DNA of 64,000 bases from positions 51,122,511 to 51,186,510 of the forward strand of contig NC_053494.1 in assembly GCF_905171775.1 (NCBI RefSeq), read 5' to 3'. The stretch comes from Rana temporaria (taxonomy: Eukaryota; Chordata; Amphibia; Anura; Ranidae). The position numbers and the translations under genes were made by a program. Position 1 is the stretch's first letter, and every line of letters begins with the position of its first letter. Shown piece by piece: positions 10,795 to 21,836 of this stretch. The notes below the pieces were generated by a model. It had not been told where the DNA came from. It ran no database searches and was given only the letters and a program-made list of their open reading frames with translations.

Positions 10795-11738
10795 TAACAC
10801 AGAAAAACACACAAGGAATAATTAAGAAACAAGCTCATTGGGGGAAGGGACAACCTCTTTAGGGGAAGAGACAAGCTTATTGGCCAACGTTCAGAAATAG
10901 TTCAGAACTAACTAATTAGAATTTACGTTATTTCGTATTTTCGTTGTTTTGATTTCCGTTTTCCGAAATATTCGTAATTTTGAGTTTTCGTTCATTTTGA
11001 TTTTTGTTATTTTTGAATCTTTGTTCGGTGTTTTCGGTGTTTCTATGTTTTCGTTTTTTCACTCTTTCGTATTTTCGCTGTTCCTAATTTCGTATTTTCG
11101 ATGTATTCCATATTTGTTCTTGCAAGGTTATCAATGCCTTGAAAGGCTAGAGTTCCCCTATACTATTAATGCATTATAAGGCTTGCTAGAGTTCCCCCAT
11201 AGTGATTAATGCTTGTATGATTATGTATCCTTGAGCTACTAGGAGAAGCCAGGAACCTTGGCAATATTATTAGGTCCTAGGCAAAGAGCATAACATTAGA
11301 TAAGCTGCAGTAGAAACGAGATGTCTGTCGGGCACAAAGAAGATTGCTATATTTTATGCACGGTGTATAATTGTGACGAATATTACTTGTATAACCTAAT
11401 TACTTAAATATGATTGGCTGGGACAAGGGCGTTCCTTTCTTGTATGGTTTGATTATGAACAAGTACGCATTAGAAATAAAGTCTAGTATTGACATACCAT
11501 ATGTGCGTGTGGATGTTTTCACTACCAATGCATTGGGGATTTTCCATACATCCAGATTGTTCTTAAAACCCGGGTCTAGTTGAACGAGCAACCTTACAGT
11601 TCTTTTCGATAATTCGCTGTTCGTTGGTAATTTTAGTAAACCGTTCGTTCATTCGTATGTTTACGAATTAACGAATATAATGAATTTTGACGAATAACGA
11701 ATTCGTAACTAAACTAATTGTATATGTCTACAAACTGC

Positions 11739-12445
11739 TCCAGCTGCCATGTTCGGTTTTAGGTGGGAAGTCAAGGGCAGTTTTTTTGCTGCCTATTTTA
11801 ACTTAGCCTAGCTAGGGTTTGGCGCTTCAACCTCAGATGCATTTAGATATAATCCAGGAAAACCGTGGAAATCCTTTCTCACGGCAAAGATGCCAGTCCA
11901 GAATCCAGATACCCTGTCCAAATACCACTCCAAATCTTTTACCAATAGAATAACTCTAGGGTTTCAGTGGTACAATTTATTTTAATTTTTTTTATGGTGT
12001 CAGTTCACACCAACACATAATAAAAAACCAAAAAAAATAGGATGAGTTACATTTTACACAGCATGTTGAGACATGTTACAGTATATGTTAAAAGCATAGA
12101 AGTTAAAAAAAATAAAGTAAAAAAACAAACTGCAATGTAGGTTAAACATGCATTTCAGCACAATGCAATGTAAAATGACATGCTAGTGTGTGTGCATCAT
12201 GTGCTATGCTGTGAATGAGCACTTAATGGTTTTCATGGATGTTGACTATTTTATCAAGCTTAAAACAAATCTTGTAGTAAAGTGCGCTCCAATCTGCTCT
12301 TTCTCAAATGCCTTGTGCATAGGAACGACAGCCTAATGGCATAAATTAGGCAAGTTCAATCTCCAATACGTCTAAAGTCGTCCGCACCAAGGACTTCTAT
12401 GTCAAATGTTCAATCCAAAAAGCTCTTTAGCAAGCAGTGACAAAT
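11739..12445. other. No gene recognised
   Basis: AT-rich sequence between the hAT-type element and the L1. I see no element ends or exons. Confidence 0.5.
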
Positions 12446-12460
12446 GAAAACATAAAATCC
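12446..12460. repeat. Left target-site duplication of the L1 (GAAAACATAAAATCC)
   Basis: Identical 15 bases occur at 18421-18435, immediately outside both ends of the L1. Confidence 0.9.
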
Positions 12461-12606
12461 GGGGGCGTGGCCAGCAGCCGAGGCGGATGGTCGTGTAGAG
12501 CCAGAGCTCCAGAGACCCGAGCGAATCCAGCCTAATCCAGCGACTAGCAGCCACGATCCAGGGCATCCCAATACCTGACAGGACCCCCGGACACCCGATC
12601 GAGGCC

Positions 12607-13743
12607 ATGGGCAAGCGTAAGACCGACAAAGGTCCAAAGAAATTGACGGATTTTTATCCGTCGGCGAGCACGCCTAGGCCGCAAGATGGCGCCGAGGCCT
12701 CGGACTCGCAGTTCGGCCCGCGCCGCAACGGAAGTGGGGACACATCACCGCAGCACAGAAGAGACACCTACCCTTCTCAGAACGCCAGTGGAGGATCATC
12801 GCTGGGCACATCACCCATAAATAGTCCACAAAAGTCGACGCAGAAGAGATCCACATCCCATACATATGCAGGTGAGCCTGGGGATGGGTGCAACTCACAG
12901 AACAGCACAAGTGTGTTTATTGAGCAACTAACTGAATTCCCCACTACTGGACAGCCCCTTAGTGATACCACCATGAGGGACATGCTAATCACATTAAGAG
13001 GCTCCCTGCACAAGGACATGCTACTCTGTGTTAACCAACTTAAGAGGGATGTGTCTGACATAGGGGATAGAGTGTGCCACGTGGAGGATAAGATGGGAGA
13101 CTTTACAACAGCCCACAATGAGCTGGTAGATGCCCACAATGACGCGGAGACTGAACTGCAGGCAATGAGAGAGAAATTAACAGACCTCGAGGACAGGTCG
13201 AGACGAAATAATATTAAATTAAGAGGTGTAGAAGAAACGGTAGCCCCAGCAGACCTGCGCCATTATGTTCAGGATTTCATTGCTGCCTTACTACCCGAAT
13301 CGTCTCCTACTGAGGTGATTGTAGACAGAGCACACCGCCTCCCTAAACCCAAATACCTGCCGGAGGGAATCCCTAGGGATGTCATTGCTCGCATACACTA
13401 TTTTCATATCAAGGATGACCTCATGCGATTCTCCAGGAAAAATCAACCGCTGCCCGGACCATATTCCGGCATTTCGGTTTACGCAGACCTATCTAAGCAT
13501 ACCATGCTCGCTCGTAAAAACCTTTCCTCCATGACTAAAATTTTTCAGAACCACAAGATTCCCTACTCATGGGGATTCCCCACTAAATTGCTCATAACAA
13601 AGGACAATCGCACCTACGCAATTACTAATATTGATGATGGAATTGCCCTGGCCAAAAAGTGGAAACTACTCCCAGAAGACGCTACAGCCTCATCTATGGA
13701 ACGCAACCCCCCAAAGATAGCACCGGAGTGGCGCCAAAAATAA
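12607..13743 (+). CDS. L1-type ORF1 protein
   Basis: A 378-residue protein of a non-LTR retrotransposon. In related elements this protein forms trimers that bind the element RNA and chaperone nucleic acids in the ribonucleoprotein particle. The N-terminus (MGKRKTDKGPKKLTDFYP) is basic and followed by a low-complexity Ser/Pro/Thr region to about residue 110. Residues about 120-195 are a predicted coiled coil (MLLCVNQLKRDVSDIGDRV, MREKLTDLEDRSRR). RRNNIKLRGVEE at about 200 opens the RRM-like domain of L1 ORF1 proteins, followed by DRAHRLPKP and a C-terminal domain (FHIKDDLMRFSRKN). The start is the first ATG after the leader (GAGGCCATGG). ORF2 begins 371 bp downstream in the same strand. Length is ordinary for the family. 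Confidence 0.9.
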   Translation: MGKRKTDKGPKKLTDFYPSASTPRPQDGAEASDSQFGPRRNGSGDTSPQHRRDTYPSQNASGGSSLGTSPINSPQKSTQKRSTSHTYAGEPGDGCNSQNSTSVFIEQLTEFPTTGQPLSDTTMRDMLITLRGSLHKDMLLCVNQLKRDVSDIGDRVCHVEDKMGDFTTAHNELVDAHNDAETELQAMREKLTDLEDRSRRNNIKLRGVEETVAPADLRHYVQDFIAALLPESSPTEVIVDRAHRLPKPKYLPEGIPRDVIARIHYFHIKDDLMRFSRKNQPLPGPYSGISVYADLSKHTMLARKNLSSMTKIFQNHKIPYSWGFPTKLLITKDNRTYAITNIDDGIALAKKWKLLPEDATASSMERNPPKIAPEWRQK

Positions 13744-14114
13744 CTTCTATATCTATGCCCTGTATCTTACATCCTATCCTATAATACGGCTGGAATTGGG
13801 TCTCAAGGAGAAATCCCCCCCAGGATTATAGCGAAAATGCTCGCACTTAGTGATTTCTTTCACTTTACTTGTTTCATTTTTGCATTTTTATTATTCTTTA
13901 CGTTTTTCTTTTATGTTTATAATACACCAAGAGACATCTGCATCTTAAGAAAATGGCCTACAGCATCACCGAGATTCTTCATCACTCTCATCCTCATGGA
14001 GAACTGGCTTTGGACATTTAAGGCAACGGCACCACCTTCAGGTACGATTACTGCATTACCACTAACAATTAGAACCACACTGGCTAGCAAGGAGCATCCC
14101 CCTAAACAATTGAC
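13744..14114 (+). other. Inter-ORF spacer of the L1
   Basis: A 371-bp spacer with a pyrimidine-rich tract (TTTCACTTTACTTGTTTCAT) and a 93-codon open frame of no recognised family. Its length and position are normal for Tx1-like elements. Confidence 0.6.
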
Positions 14115-17100
14115 ATGACTATGTCAGTGATATCTATGAATGTGCATGGTCTCAATAGCCCCTTTAAAAGGTCCTCCATGTGGAGGGAGATGGCCAGTCT
14201 CAAAGGAGATGTGGTTTGTATACAGGAAACCCACTTCATGTCGTCCAAAACTCCTAAATGCTCTCATAGAGCATACCCAAACATCTTCCAGGCAAATGCG
14301 CCAGTGAAGAAGCGAGGTGTCTTAGTGGCCATCAAACATTCGGTCGCTTTTCAACTTCATGACCTTATATGTGACCCCAATGGCAGATATATTATCATGA
14401 CCTGTGACCTTAACAACACCCCGTACACCTTGGTCAACCTTTATGCACCGAATAGAAGACAACTTAAATTTCTCAACTCTGTGTTTAAAAAAGTGGAAAA
14501 GGTCAAAAAAGGCTCTCTACTAATGTGTGGAGACTTCAATGGTGTTCCAAACCAATCAATGGACTGTTCACTACCCCCAACTCAACGGAGACTTGAACTA
14601 AGTTCCTTTATTTCCAGTCATAATCTATATGACACGTGGAGGTGTCTTCATGCCTCGGAAAAGGACTACACCCATTACTCATTTCCGCACCGTGCATATT
14701 CCAGAATAGACTTAGTGCTATCGGATCTGCCTTTACTACACAGAACATTATCAGTATCTATTCACTCCATAACTTGGTCGGACCACGCTCCTGTGTCTAT
14801 AACTTTACATGATCAAAACTCAGCTTCTCCCGCATACCTATGGAGAAACAATGTGGACCTGCTGTCTAATGATGCCCAGGCAGATAAGATTGCTTTACAG
14901 TTAAAAGAATTTTTTATGTTTAATGACACTGTTGATACCAATATAGCATCCTTGTGGTGCTCGCACAAGGCATTTAGCAGGGGTTTATTGATACAGGCAG
15001 CAGCTAGGGAAAGGAGGAGGAAGGCGAAACTGTTGAGCGGATTGCTCGAGGAGCTTAAGATGTTGGAGTGCCAACACAAACTCCAATCATCTCCCAACCT
15101 AGAGGCCAGTCTATTTACATGCAGACATAAACTCCGCATGTTTCTGATTGACGCTCATCAGACCCACCTCAGGAGAATCAAAGCGACATACTACGCACAA
15201 GGGAACAAAGCAGGGAAATTATTAGCAAAATACCTTAACAAACGCCAACAACAAGCTAAACTTCCCCACATCACAGATCCTCACTCAAATAAATTAGTGT
15301 ATCATCCGACACACATAGCAAATGCATTCATGAAATATTACAGAGACCTCTACAACTTGAACACAGATCCCAACACTACGCAACCTACCGAACATAGCAT
15401 TGATACATTTCTTAGTACACTCACCCTGCCCACTCTACAGGCGGATCATCTTTCCGCACTTAATGCCCCGATAACCCTTAAAGAAGTAGTGGATACCATC
15501 CAGGCCCTTCCAAACCAAAAAGCTCCGGGCACAGATGGTTTCTCCTCGGAGTACTATAAAGCCTTCTCACAAATCCTGGCTCCATATCTATGTACCCTGT
15601 TCAACAGCGTTGCCTCCTCCTCTACATTTCCGACAGAAATGCTGCAAGCTACTATTGTGACCCTGCCTAAACCAGGGAAAAAAACAGACCTCCCACAGAA
15701 CTTCAGGCCGATTTCACTATTGAATACCGACCTGAAGGTCTATGCGAAAATTATTGCTAATAGGTTGGCATCTATCACGCCATACTTGGTTAAACCAGAC
15801 CAAGTGGGGTTTGTTAAGGGGCGCCAAGCCCCGGATGGTACGAGGCGCTTAATTAACCTGATGCATATTCTAGAAAAAAGACGGACCCCGGCGGTCTTTT
15901 TGGCACTGGACGCGGAGAAAGCCTTCGATAGGGTGCACTGGGGTTATCTCAGGGCTACCCTGCAAAAATTTGGACTACAAGGCAACATTCTGTCGGCAAT
16001 CTCTGCATTATATACCTACCCTTCGGCTAGGGTCTTCTCGTCCAGTGCCATATCTGACCAGTTCTTTATTACTAATGGTACACGCCAGGGGTGTCCACTA
16101 TCACCCATAATTTTCACTCTCATGATGGAGCCACTGGCCGAACTCATTAGGACGACCGGATCAATCTCAGGGATATCCATTGCAGGAGAAGACCACAAAA
16201 TAGGTCTTTTTGCAGACGATGTGGTCCTGACATTGACTAACCCAGCTTCCTCCCTAACAGCAATTCAGGACATTTTGAAAAAATTCGGGGAAGTGTCGTA
16301 CTATAAGCTTAACATTACCAAATCGTGTATATTACCTATTAATTTATCTAAAAAACTGATTGCAAGGCTCAAGGAAAGATTCCCATTCCAGTGGATGACT
16401 GATTCATTGGCCTACCTAGGTATAAAAATAGCTTACCCTTCCGCACGCACTTACGACATTAATTATAATATCCTTCTCCAGACCATTAAAACAGACTTAG
16501 CACATATAGAGACCTTAGAACTATCGTGGATAGGAAGAATAGCTGCATTAAAAATGACCCTACTACCGAAGCTTATATACTATTTTAGAACTATTCCCTC
16601 CGCAGTACCAGACTCATTCTTTCTAACAGTAGACAAAATGTTTCGTAAACTTATCTGGCAAGGCAAGATCCCTAAGATCACATTCTCTACGCTCCAACGA
16701 CATAGAAACATGGGGGGAATGGGATTCCCGAACTTACGGAACTATTATAGAGCAGCAATCTTGGACCAAATGAAAGCTTGGTTTGATCCTGGCCTGTCTA
16801 AACTATGGGTCAGGATTGAAAAAGCAACTATTAAAGGTAGGGACCTACCTTCCCTTTTATTAGCCAAACTGACAAAATTACCTTTGACACACTGCACATC
16901 ACCCTCAATAGAAGCTACACTTTCTGTATGGGGAGACGTCCAACTTAATATAGATGCATCGACTAAAAATAAGCGTACGATCACTGACATCCTGACAGTA
17001 GAACACCTAATCCCGGAAATACGGACTGCATCCTGGAAAGAAAACAAATTAACGACTGTCCAGGAAGTATTGACAAGCAACCCAGATGTACAGACATACT

Positions 17101-17831
17101 CCTATACACAACTGAAACACTTTCAAAAGACACACTCGACGACGCATTACGACCTCCCAACTGACGTATGGACCTACCTTACTACAAAACATGATAGACC
17201 GAAGGGTATATCTTGGTTCTACTCCCTCCTACAGTATTCCAGAATCCCCTCCAAGACATCTCACATGATCAATTGGGAAAGAGACTGGGGCACTACATTC
17301 TCCATTGGGGAGTGGAACGCCGCGATTCGCCTAACATACAAGTATACCCACTGTACAAACCACTGGGACAACATGTTGAAGATATTACATAGGTCATATC
17401 TCACCCCAGTCAGGCTGTCAATGATTTTCCCATCAGAATCACAACTTTGCTGGAGACTTTGCGGATCTAGGGGACACATCACTCATATATTGTGGGACTG
17501 TAGAATAATACGTAATTTTTGGACAGAGGTCTTCCAGCTGGTCTCCTCTGTCGCTGGGCATATAGTTCGCCCCAATCCACCTTTGGCCCTCCTTAACATT
17601 AATGCTATATGTATCCCACCCCAACTAAGGTACATATCCACACACATTTTCATAGCAGCTCGTTTAACTATCACCTCTAAATGGAAGTCAGTACAGGTGC
17701 CTAAAATTGATGAGGTTATACAAAGGGTATCTACCCAATACTCTTATGAAAAATATTTTGCTATCCAAACTAACCAGTTTCAATCTTTTAAAGACCAATG
17801 GTTACCTTGGAGCACTAAATATCCCATGTAA
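14115..17831 (+). CDS. L1/Tx1-type ORF2: endonuclease and reverse transcriptase
   Basis: The 1238-residue enzyme nicks target DNA and primes reverse transcription of the element RNA from the nick. Residues 1-230 form the apurinic-like endonuclease: SMNVHGLN at the start, IQETH at about 36, GDFNGVPN at about 139 and SDHAPV at about 221 supply the metal and catalytic residues. The reverse transcriptase follows: KAPGTDGFSSEYYK at about 475, FRPISLLN, QVGFVKGR, FLALDAEKAFDRVHW at about 597 (motif A), RQGCPLSP, and LFADDVVL at about 700 (catalytic FADD). A Cys/His cluster (CWRLCGSRGHITHILWDC) sits near 1115-1130, as in other L1-clade ORF2 proteins. No stop or frameshift interrupts it. It may be active; only expression or retrotransposition evidence would show that. 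Confidence 0.95.
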   Translation: MTMSVISMNVHGLNSPFKRSSMWREMASLKGDVVCIQETHFMSSKTPKCSHRAYPNIFQANAPVKKRGVLVAIKHSVAFQLHDLICDPNGRYIIMTCDLNNTPYTLVNLYAPNRRQLKFLNSVFKKVEKVKKGSLLMCGDFNGVPNQSMDCSLPPTQRRLELSSFISSHNLYDTWRCLHASEKDYTHYSFPHRAYSRIDLVLSDLPLLHRTLSVSIHSITWSDHAPVSITLHDQNSASPAYLWRNNVDLLSNDAQADKIALQLKEFFMFNDTVDTNIASLWCSHKAFSRGLLIQAAARERRRKAKLLSGLLEELKMLECQHKLQSSPNLEASLFTCRHKLRMFLIDAHQTHLRRIKATYYAQGNKAGKLLAKYLNKRQQQAKLPHITDPHSNKLVYHPTHIANAFMKYYRDLYNLNTDPNTTQPTEHSIDTFLSTLTLPTLQADHLSALNAPITLKEVVDTIQALPNQKAPGTDGFSSEYYKAFSQILAPYLCTLFNSVASSSTFPTEMLQATIVTLPKPGKKTDLPQNFRPISLLNTDLKVYAKIIANRLASITPYLVKPDQVGFVKGRQAPDGTRRLINLMHILEKRRTPAVFLALDAEKAFDRVHWGYLRATLQKFGLQGNILSAISALYTYPSARVFSSSAISDQFFITNGTRQGCPLSPIIFTLMMEPLAELIRTTGSISGISIAGEDHKIGLFADDVVLTLTNPASSLTAIQDILKKFGEVSYYKLNITKSCILPINLSKKLIARLKERFPFQWMTDSLAYLGIKIAYPSARTYDINYNILLQTIKTDLAHIETLELSWIGRIAALKMTLLPKLIYYFRTIPSAVPDSFFLTVDKMFRKLIWQGKIPKITFSTLQRHRNMGGMGFPNLRNYYRAAILDQMKAWFDPGLSKLWVRIEKATIKGRDLPSLLLAKLTKLPLTHCTSPSIEATLSVWGDVQLNIDASTKNKRTITDILTVEHLIPEIRTASWKENKLTTVQEVLTSNPDVQTYSYTQLKHFQKTHSTTHYDLPTDVWTYLTTKHDRPKGISWFYSLLQYSRIPSKTSHMINWERDWGTTFSIGEWNAAIRLTYKYTHCTNHWDNMLKILHRSYLTPVRLSMIFPSESQLCWRLCGSRGHITHILWDCRIIRNFWTEVFQLVSSVAGHIVRPNPPLALLNINAICIPPQLRYISTHIFIAARLTITSKWKSVQVPKIDEVIQRVSTQYSYEKYFAIQTNQFQSFKDQWLPWSTKYPM

Positions 17832-18420
17832 CATGTTCTTCTCATCCTTAACTTTCCATTAAACAATGGCAGATCTCGCTTGGTGTTAAAACTAGCATTC
17901 ATATGAGCTAGTAATACTTTATTTTTTCTTTTTTTATTATTCCGTTTTACCTCAATATTTTGTTTTGTATTCTGTTTTGTGTTATTTCCTCTATTCAGTA
18001 CTTTAATATGTTGAGTCCTTTTGGACTCCTTTAGCAGTTTTCTGTGTAACTACAGAATATGGGGCGGGGGGCTGGCACCCACCCAGGACCCGCCTTCCTG
18101 TGGTGGAGTCCTGGAATGGGTGGCTGTCGCCCGTCTACAGTTATAGAGGTTTGTGCAATGGCGTAGTGGACTGCAAATGCCAGGTGTAATGTACAGATCA
18201 TATAGATATACTCCTATATGGGGGACCGTGGCTCCACATTGTGTAGTAGGATGCGCGGCCCCCGATATGCAAATTTTCCCTTACTCTGTACTAAGACATG
18301 ACAGTTTATTATGTAACATTATCTCCACAAACCAATGTTATATGCGATTTGTAATCAAGAACTGTGTATTTGCCTACCTCTGTATGTGACATGACTTTAA
18401 TCAATAAAAACAATTGCAAA
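17832..18420 (+). other. L1 3' UTR with terminal AATAAA
   Basis: A 589-bp tail region with a G-rich segment (TATGGGGCGGGGGGCTGGCA at about 18058). The polyadenylation signal AATAAA lies at about 18403. The element ends 12 bases later. Confidence 0.8.
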
Positions 18421-18435
18421 GAAAACATAAAATCC
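18421..18435. repeat. Right target-site duplication of the L1
   Basis: GAAAACATAAAATCC, identical to 12446-12460. Confidence 0.9.
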
Positions 18436-18473
18436 TCCATATAAGAATGAAAAGTTTCTAGCCAACAAACAGA

Positions 18474-19001
18474 AGAGGGAGAAAGGCGCCGAGTGACCAC
18501 TTGGTGTAGCACAGTTTTATTCAAACAAGTTTGAAATATACATAAAATGTTCCATTTACAAAGATGACAGGTTCAAAGTGGGGTGTAACCCGGGAGAGTT
18601 CCGAGTGTATCCTGCCTGTAGCCGGGCTATCTATCCACATTGGTGTGGCAGCTCCAATGGTGGAGGGTATCAGAGGACACATTTCGGAGGCTAGCCACAC
18701 CTCCTTCGCTAGCCTCCCAAACACATCCCTTTGGCTGTTCCTCCCCAGGTTTGACAGGTGGTTTCCCGGCTCCTGAAAGCTCGCTCCAGAGTGTCCTCTG
18801 ACACCCTCCACCATTGGAGCGGCCACAGCGGCGCGGATTGATAGCCAGGCTACCTGAGGGATAAACTCAGAGCTCTCCCTGCATTACAACCCACATTGAA
18901 CCTGTCACCTTTGTGAGTGGAACCTTTTATGTATTTTTTTTAAACTTGGTTAAATAAAACTGTGCTACACCAAGTGGTTGCTCGGCGCCTTTCTCCCCCT
19001 T
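18474..19001. mobile_element. Palindromic non-autonomous element, ~265-bp arms
   Basis: The left arm GGGAGAAAGGCGCCGAGTGA.. CTTGGTGTAGCACAGTTTTA pairs with the right arm TAAAACTGTGCTACACCAAG.. CTCGGCGCCTTTCTCCC. Interior blocks (GACAGGTTCAAAGTGGGGTG against CACATTGAACCTGTCACC; CAATGGTGGAGGGTATCAGA against GACACCCTCCACCATTGG) pair too. No coding sequence. Confidence 0.75.
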
Positions 19002-20169
19002 CTTTCTTCTCTTAGGCTGCATTCACAATTCAGCGTTTTGAATCGCGGGCAGATTTGCAGCGATTCTGCTCACGATTTGACAGCGCTGATGGGTGAATGA
19101 CAAATTGTGAGACGAGCACTGGAGATGTCATTCATTTGAATGACACCTAAAATAACACTGGAAAGCATTATGATTTGTAACAATTGAACAATCTTGCAGT
19201 TCCATCCACCATTCATATGATGTGATTTTACTTACATTATACAGTCACCTATTTCTATGTATTTGCACTCTTATTCAGTTCACTGTTTTATTCATCCATC
19301 AGTGTTGTATATAAGCTATGTCCAGTTATTCATTTTGATTGGAGCATAACGCCATCCTGCGATTTCCTCTGCGACTGCATATACTATTATCTTTACGTTG
19401 TGATTTTATTTATGCACCCGAATCACCTTATGTGCACGATTTGCACATTCATTCAGTACACCTTTGGATGCACCTTATCTTAGCATTTATAGCGATTTTT
19501 ATCTTTCAGTCAGTCTATTTGCATATTTGCACATTCATTTATCAATTATATTATTTTGGTTATTTATACATTTTACCAATTACACAATTATATGCTATTG
19601 GAGCGCAACACTATCTATTGATTTTTCCCATGTCTCACTGTGGGTAGTGGTTGGCCCATACGGTAGTTGCCTCACCTTTACCCTTTGCACACATAGTTTC
19701 CACTGTAGCGCAGGAACAACTACTTTACCTAACAATCAAACAGTGAGTAATACTCTAGAAACTCTGTCCCAGGAAAGTAAATCCTGACTGGTTCATCAAA
19801 TACAGAAATAAATGAAATCACATCCAGTCCAGACCGCTATGATGAATCCAGAAGTTATGATGAACCAGTCATGGAGAACCTAAGAAGGGGACCATAGGGA
19901 CTGTCTAATAGAAGGGCTTCAGTAATCTCCGATACCATCGCAAAAATGTACAGAATGGAAGAGATGTATCTATGTACTGGAAGAGAACAGCTAAGTAAAA
20001 GAGAGGAGCATTGCAATGTTCAAGTGTTTGTTGAGGAGATCAGGAAAATGAATTAGTTCATGTAAAATGCACATTCATGAGATAAAAACAGATAACAGAG
20101 GCTTTCAGTGGTTCCACAACTATGTGATATTCATGGTTGTAAATCGAGCAATTTTTATAAAATAAATAG
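19002..20169. other. No gene; start of a CATTCACA-type repeat at 19015
   Basis: Bases 19015-19090 (GGCTGCATTCACAATTCAGC, GCGATTCTGCTCACGATTTG) look like a partial member of the TTCACACTG-ended family seen at 22714, 58348 and 62074. The rest is AT-rich with no supported feature. Confidence 0.4.
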
Positions 20170-20220
20170 TTAAAAGCAGGGCTTTTTTTCTTAGTGAATA
20201 GGTGCAGGAACTCCCTCCTT

Positions 20221-20955
20221 CCAAGTCACCTCTTGTGTCCACCCCCTACCCACCTCCGAGCACCATTCCTTGATTCCACCCCCTACCCACCTCTGAGCAC
20301 CATTCCTTGATTCCACCCCCTACCCACCTCTGAGCATCATTCTTTGGTTCCACACATTACCCACCTCCGAGCATCATTCTTTGGTTCCACACATTACCCA
20401 CCTCCATGCACCATTCCTTGATTCCACCCCCTACCCACCTCTGAGCACCATTCTTTGGTTCCACACATTACCCACCTGTGAGCACCATTCTCTGGTTCCA
20501 CTCCCTACCCACCTCTGAGCGCCATTCCTTGGTTCCACTCCATACCCACCTCCGAGCACCATTCCTTAATTCTACCCCCTACTCACCTCTAAACACCATT
20601 CTTTGGTTCCACACCTCCGAGCACCATTCCTTGATTCCACACATTACCCACCTCCGAGCACCATTCCTTGATTCCATCCCCTACCCACCTCTGAGCACCA
20701 TTCTTTGGTTCACACATTACCCACCTCTGAGCACCATTCTTTGATTCCACCCCCTACTCACCTCTGAGCACCATTCTCTGGTTCCAATCCCTACCTACCT
20801 CCGAGCACCATTCCTTGGTTCCACTCCATATCCACCTCTGAGCATCATTCCTTGGTACCACTCCATACCCACCTCTGAGCACCATTCCTTGGTTCCATCC
20901 CCTGCCCACATCCGAGCACCCTTCCTTGGTTCCACCCCCTTCCCACCTCTCAGTA
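20221..20955. repeat. 37-bp minisatellite, about 19-20 units
   Basis: The unit is CACCTCYGAGCACCATTCCT plus TGRTTCCACCCCCTACC, repeated in direct orientation. Units differ mainly at C/T positions, by ACACATT in place of CCCCCT, and by short deletions. Open frames through it (ILWFHSLPTSERHSLVP on one strand) mirror the repeat and are not genes. Confidence 0.9.
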
Positions 20956-21121
20956 ATGGATATAGAACTAATTATCAATTTATGGTGCTAAGTAATTTGT
21001 ATGTAATTTGTTAATGATAGGAAGTAAAATAGATCCCCTGTAGCCAGAAACAATGGAGCACCCCCAGCAACAATAGACTCTGAACAGCTAGCAAGAATAT
21101 ACTCCTTCCTCAACAGTTACT

Positions 21122-21836
21122 GGCCCGGATTCAGATAGATTTGTCTATCTATCTGCGGGCGTAACGTATCTGTGATACGTTACGCCACCGTAATTTAGGG
21201 CGCAAGTTCCGTATTTCGAAAGGACTTGCGCCCTTAGTTACGGCGGAGTAACGTGTGGCGGCGTAAGCCCACCTAATTCAAATGGAGATGATGTGGGCGT
21301 GTTTTATGCAAATTAACTGTAACCCCACGTATTTGAAGTTTTTCACGAACGGCGCATGCGCCGTCCGTGGAATTTCCCAGTGTGCATTGCTCCAAAGTAC
21401 GCCGCAAGGACGTATTGGTTTCGACGTGAAAACGTAAATGACGTCCAGCCTTATTCGCGAACGACTTGCGCAAACAACGTAAAATTTTCAAAACTCGGTG
21501 CGGGAACGCCGTCCATACTTAACATTAGCTACGCCTCATATAGCAGGGGTAACTTTACGCAAAAAAACGCCAAAACGACGTAAAAAAAAATGCGCCGGCC
21601 GGACGTACGTTTCTGAATCGGCGTAAATACCTAATTAGCATATTCCTTGCGTAACTATACGGAAGCGCCACCTAGCGGCCAGCGTAAATATGCAGCCTAA
21701 GCTACGACGGTGTAAGACACTTACGCCGGTCGGATCTTAGGGAAACTATGCGTAACTGATTCTCTGAATCAGTCGCATAGATACGACGGCCCGCACTCAG
21801 AGATACGCCGTCGTATCTCCTATCTGAATCCGGGCC
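21122..21836. mobile_element. Palindromic MITE, GGCCCGGATTCA family (copy 2)
   Basis: The ends GGCCCGGATTC and GAATCCGGGCC are perfect inverted repeats. Blocks such as GGATCTTAGGG, CGTAACTGATTC and GATACGCCGTCGTATCTCC are shared with the copies at 8114, 26173, 38280 and 59003. It is nested in the hAT-type element at 20178-21900. Confidence 0.75.

Larger units (their letters stand above)
8919..11730. mobile_element. Non-autonomous hAT-type element, 2.8 kb, 8-bp target duplication
   Basis: The element starts TAGACATGTGCA and ends TATATGTCTA, giving the terminal inverted repeat TAGACAT. It is flanked by CAAACTGC at 8911-8918 and 11731-11738. An exact 8-bp duplication is the hAT signature. The interior has AT-rich, TTCGTATTTTCGTTGATTCG-like degenerate repeats near both ends (8944-9290, 10905-11110, 11600-11715), probably sub-terminal repeats. 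Two other elements are nested inside (9334-9818 and 10396-10794). No transposase remains. Confidence 0.75.
12461..18420 (+). mobile_element. Full-length Tx1-like/L1-clade LINE, 5.96 kb, apparently intact
   Basis: A 5' leader of 146 bp starting GGGGGCGTGGCCAGCAGCCG is followed by ORF1 (378 aa), a 371-bp spacer, ORF2 (1238 aa) and a 589-bp 3' UTR. The UTR ends AATAAAAACAATTGCAAA without a long poly(A). Perfect 15-bp duplications flank it. Both ORFs are open with no stops or frameshifts. The duplication without mismatches and intact ORFs indicate a recent insertion by target-primed reverse transcription. Confidence 0.9.

Noticed and set aside
20478..20978. Open frames on both strands in the 37-bp repeat.
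   Set aside because: Periodic translations (ILWFHSLPTSE-like) are a product of the tandem repeat with no stops by chance.
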